DNA of 57,374 nucleotides. It comes from CAZSSM01 sp964609385 (GTDB lineage: Bacteria; Planctomycetota; Planctomycetia; Isosphaerales; Isosphaeraceae). Shown piece by piece: positions 54,636 to 57,374 of the stretch. The first letter of the stretch is position 1. Each line of letters starts with the position of its first letter. The DNA lies in the NCBI GenBank assembly GCA_964609385.1, contig CAZSSM010000046.1, forward strand, positions 1 to 57,374, written 5' to 3'. Made by a program: the position numbers and the translations under genes. The notes beneath the pieces were generated by a model. The model saw only the letters and a program-made list of their open reading frames with translations, made no database searches and was not told the DNA's origin.

Positions 54636-57173
54636 ATGTCAGGTCGAGTCGTGATGACGATGGGGCTGTTTCTTCTAAGTGTTCTGTGGATTCCGGCCCA
54701 TGCCGAAGTGGAGGCCGAGGCCGATCGCGTCGCCTTCGAGCCGACGGCTGATCAGGTTCGGTTCTTCGAGGGGGAGGTCCGGCCGATCCTGGAACAGAAT
54801 TGCTTCCGATGCCACGGCGGTGGCAAGAAGATCCGGGGTGGGCTTCGGCTAACCAGCCGCGCCGGCCTGCTTCGGGGCGGCGACCTCGGCCCGGCCGTCG
54901 ACCTAGAGTCCGACGAGCCCCCCTCAATCGAGACCAGCACCTTCCTCGAGGCCATCCATTACGACGGGCTTCAGATGCCGCCCACCGGCAAGCTGACTGA
55001 TGAGCAGATCGCGATCCTGACCCGCTGGGTTGCGATGGGCTTACCCTGGACCCCCGGTGCGGATGAGGAACTGCCAGAGGAGCCCGAACCCACCTCGATG
55101 ATCACCGACGAGGATCGCGCCTACTGGGCCTTCCAGCCGATCGTCCGGCCCAAAGTGCCCGAGATGCCCGAACTCGGACCCGAGGCCAACCCGATCGACG
55201 CGTTCCTGGCCGCCACGCGCAACGAGTTCGGCATCCCGGCCGCACCCCGGGCCGATCGTCGGACGCTCATCCGACGCCTCAGCTACGACCTGACCGGCCT
55301 GCCCCCCACCCCCGAGCAGGTCTCCGCTTTCGAGGTCGACGACTCACCGACCGCCTACGAGGACCTTGTCGACCGGCTCCTGGAATCGCCCCGTTATGGC
55401 GAGCGCTGGGCGCGACATTGGCTCGACGTCGTCCGGTTTGCCGAAACCAACAGTTACGAACGCGACCGCGCCAAGCCGTTCGCCTGGCGGTATCGCGACT
55501 ACGTCATCGAGGCCTTCAACCGGGACAAGCCCTATGACCGGTTTGTTCGCGAGCAACTGGCCGGCGACGAGTTGGACGACGCCGACGCCGAGTCGATCAT
55601 CGCCACCGGCTACTACCGCCTGGGAATCTGGGACGACGAGCCGACTGATCGACTCCAGGCCAAATTCGACGAACTCGACGACATCCTGACGACCACATCG
55701 CAGACGTTTCTAGGGATCACCCTGAACTGTGCCCGGTGCCACGATCACAAGATCGACCCGTTCCCGACGACCGACTATTACCGGTTCCTGGCCTTCTTCC
55801 GGAACATCAAGCCCTACGCCTACAACGATGACCACATCCTGACCGAGATCGCCACGCTTGAGCAGATGCGCGATCACGAGGCCGAGCAGGAACAACTCCG
55901 ACGTCGGATCCGGGACGTCGACGAGACGCTCGCCACTTTAGATGAGATCATCCAGGCCAGCCGTCCCGAGTCAGAGCGCGAAGCGCTGGCTCAAGTCAAG
56001 GATCCCAAGCGTCGTCGACGGGCCCTCGACGCCCTGGCTCCGCCCGCGCTCAACGGAGAGGACCTCAATCGCTATCGCGCCCTCGTTGAGGAGCGTCGAC
56101 GGCTCGAGGACGAAGGGGGCATCCCACTGCCCCGCGCCCTCTCGGTCCGCGAGTTCGGCCCCCAAGCCCCGACGACCCACGTTCTGATCCGCGGCAGCGC
56201 CCACGCGCCCGGCGATCCGGTCGAGCCGGGCTTCCCCGAAGTCCTCGGCGCGCCGGACCCGGTTCTGCCCACTCCTGATCCCAATGCCCCCTCGACTGGC
56301 CGGCGCCGGGCGTTGGCCGACTGGATTGCCAGCTCCGAGAACCCCCTGACCGCCCGCGTGATGGTCAACCGTGTTTGGCAGTATCACTTCGGTCGTGGGC
56401 TCGTCGGAACGCCCAACAACTTTGGTCAGCTCGGCGAGACGCCCCTCTTCCCCGAACTGCTCGACTGGCTCACCTCGGAGTTCATCGAACGGGGCTGGCG
56501 TCTCAAGCCGCTCCACAAGCAGATCGTCACGTCCCAGGCTTACCAGATGTCCTCGAGGCCGGCTCCGACCGCCCTGGCCGAGGACCCCAACAACGAGCTG
56601 TTCGGGCGGTTCTCGATGCGTCGGCTCGACGCCGAGGAGATCCGCGATTCGTTGCTGGCCGTCAACGGGACGCTCGATCTGACGATGGGCGGACCGGGCT
56701 TCTACCCGATCATTCCCCGCGCCTACCTCCAAGGGCAGTCGCGGCCTGGCGACGGCTGGGGGCGGTCGAGCGCCCAGCAACGGGCCCGCCGGAGCGTCTA
56801 CATTCACATCAAGCGCTCCTTGACCACGCCGATCCTCGACAGCTTCGACGTGGCCGAGCCCGACGTCTCCTGTCCGGTCCGGTTCGCCACCACTCAGCCG
56901 ACCCAGGCGCTCAATCTGCTCAACAGCGAGTTCCTCAATCGCCAGGCATCGCTGCTGGCCGAACGGATCGACCTCGAGAGTGGTGCGGCCCTCGATGCCC
57001 AAGTGGCGCGAGCCCTGCAACTGGTCACCGGACGCACTCCCGAGGACCTCGAGATCCGGCGCGGCGTCGAACTCATCGAAGGACTCCAGGACGACGGGCT
57101 CGATCGGCCCACCGCGCGGAAGTACTTCTGCCTGGTCGTGCTGAACCTCAACGAGTTCCTCTACCTCGATTAA
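54636..57173 (+). CDS. Planctomycete cytochrome-c domain protein, PSCyt1-DUF1549-DUF1553
   Basis: An 845-residue protein from ATG 54636, with GAGGGG a few bases upstream. A signal peptide (1-23, ends AHAEV) precedes a PSCyt1 haem domain with NCFRCHGGGK (Cys56, Cys59, His60) and LQMPPTGKLTDEQ. DUF1549 follows (RRLSYDLTGLPPTPEQV, YGERWARHWLDVVRFAETNSYERD), containing a second haem-like motif NCARCHDHKIDPF. A coiled segment lies at about 410-500. DUF1553 is at the C-terminus (ARVMVNRVWQYHFGRGLVGTPNNFG, TRPTQALNLLN-like block). It is probably a secreted redox protein partnered with the DUF1501 protein that follows. The substrate is unknown. Confidence 0.95.
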   Translation: MSGRVVMTMGLFLLSVLWIPAHAEVEAEADRVAFEPTADQVRFFEGEVRPILEQNCFRCHGGGKKIRGGLRLTSRAGLLRGGDLGPAVDLESDEPPSIETSTFLEAIHYDGLQMPPTGKLTDEQIAILTRWVAMGLPWTPGADEELPEEPEPTSMITDEDRAYWAFQPIVRPKVPEMPELGPEANPIDAFLAATRNEFGIPAAPRADRRTLIRRLSYDLTGLPPTPEQVSAFEVDDSPTAYEDLVDRLLESPRYGERWARHWLDVVRFAETNSYERDRAKPFAWRYRDYVIEAFNRDKPYDRFVREQLAGDELDDADAESIIATGYYRLGIWDDEPTDRLQAKFDELDDILTTTSQTFLGITLNCARCHDHKIDPFPTTDYYRFLAFFRNIKPYAYNDDHILTEIATLEQMRDHEAEQEQLRRRIRDVDETLATLDEIIQASRPESEREALAQVKDPKRRRRALDALAPPALNGEDLNRYRALVEERRRLEDEGGIPLPRALSVREFGPQAPTTHVLIRGSAHAPGDPVEPGFPEVLGAPDPVLPTPDPNAPSTGRRRALADWIASSENPLTARVMVNRVWQYHFGRGLVGTPNNFGQLGETPLFPELLDWLTSEFIERGWRLKPLHKQIVTSQAYQMSSRPAPTALAEDPNNELFGRFSMRRLDAEEIRDSLLAVNGTLDLTMGGPGFYPIIPRAYLQGQSRPGDGWGRSSAQQRARRSVYIHIKRSLTTPILDSFDVAEPDVSCPVRFATTQPTQALNLLNSEFLNRQASLLAERIDLESGAALDAQVARALQLVTGRTPEDLEIRRGVELIEGLQDDGLDRPTARKYFCLVVLNLNEFLYLD

Positions 57174-57254
57174 TCCATCGCCTCCACAAACGGGGATCCC
57201 GAACCCAATCCCGAGCCTCGAAGCCCGGACTGCTCCGAAGGACGACGCCACGCC

Positions 57255-57374
57255 ATGTCTCAACCGCATCCGCAATCCCGGTCGTTCTGCGGCCGGACTC
57301 GCCGCGAGTTTCTCTGGCAGACCGGCCTGGGCTTCACCGGCCTCGGCCTGCTCGACCTGCTCAGCCGCGATGCC
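57255..57374 (+). CDS. DUF1501 protein with Tat signal (partial, runs off the window)
   Basis: The first 40 codons of a gene cut by the window end. The N-terminus has a twin-arginine signal, RTRREFLWQTGLGFTGLGLL, typical of DUF1501 proteins, which nearly always follow DUF1549/DUF1553 genes in planctomycetes. It starts 82 bp after the preceding stop and is likely in the same operon. DUF1501 belongs to the alkaline-phosphatase/sulfatase-like superfamily; its substrate is unknown. Confidence 0.85.
   Translation, partial: MSQPHPQSRSFCGRTRREFLWQTGLGFTGLGLLDLLSRDA

Overview
The window reads as a GC-rich chromosomal segment of a planctomycete, most likely from the Isosphaeraceae/Gemmataceae side. 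The evidence is family content: a DUF1549/DUF1553 cytochrome-c gene followed at once by a DUF1501 gene with a Tat signal, an S1 sulfatase, two ECF sigma factors with long membrane-anchored C-terminal extensions, a DUF4058 protein, and two secreted proteins carrying the planctomycete N-terminal motif of the LEPRxLL type. No rRNA, convincing tRNA, CRISPR array, transposase or phage gene is visible.

Layout. 1-4000: a decayed ADP-ribosylglycohydrolase, a secreted pectate-lyase-like protein, a small membrane protein and a SAM O-methyltransferase. 4000-10700: a minus-strand Tad/Flp pilus block, transcribed flp-flp-tadV-cpaB-cpaE-cpaF, with no secretin and no TadB/TadC. 10700-18850: large secreted proteins, namely an FG-GAP/VCBS propeller, an RTX-type calcium-binding repeat protein crossed by an assembly gap, and a DUF5060/DUF4038 glycan-active protein split by one in-frame TGA. 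19000-22000: an ECF sigma factor with a coiled-coil extension, divergent from the eroded remains of another sigma factor. 22000-30200: a glycosyltransferase, a propeller/beta-helix protein, a DUF4058 protein, a sulfatase and an aldo/keto reductase. 30200-41700: a pentapeptide-like protein fused to a pore-like domain, an RNase Z-like hydrolase with two small membrane proteins, an MscS channel, a HEAT-repeat lipoprotein, an MFS transporter and unknown exported proteins. 42300-45400: fabG-acpP-fabF. 45900-48950: three consecutive genes sharing one STN-like module, the middle one being an ECF sigma factor. 49000-57374: a second membrane glycosyltransferase, rfbC, a lipase-like hydrolase, a broken formylglycine-generating-enzyme-like gene, and the DUF1549/1553-DUF1501 pair, truncated by the window end.

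The most interesting candidate system is the trio at 45900-48937: two small exported proteins flank a sigma factor whose predicted extracytoplasmic tail carries the same module. This suggests a membrane-tethered sigma switch that senses or co-assembles with its exported partners; the function is inference. Several genes are broken (ADP-ribosylglycohydrolase, sigma remnant, FGE-like). At least one break, the N gap in the RTX gene, is an assembly artefact that can be resolved from the sequence itself.
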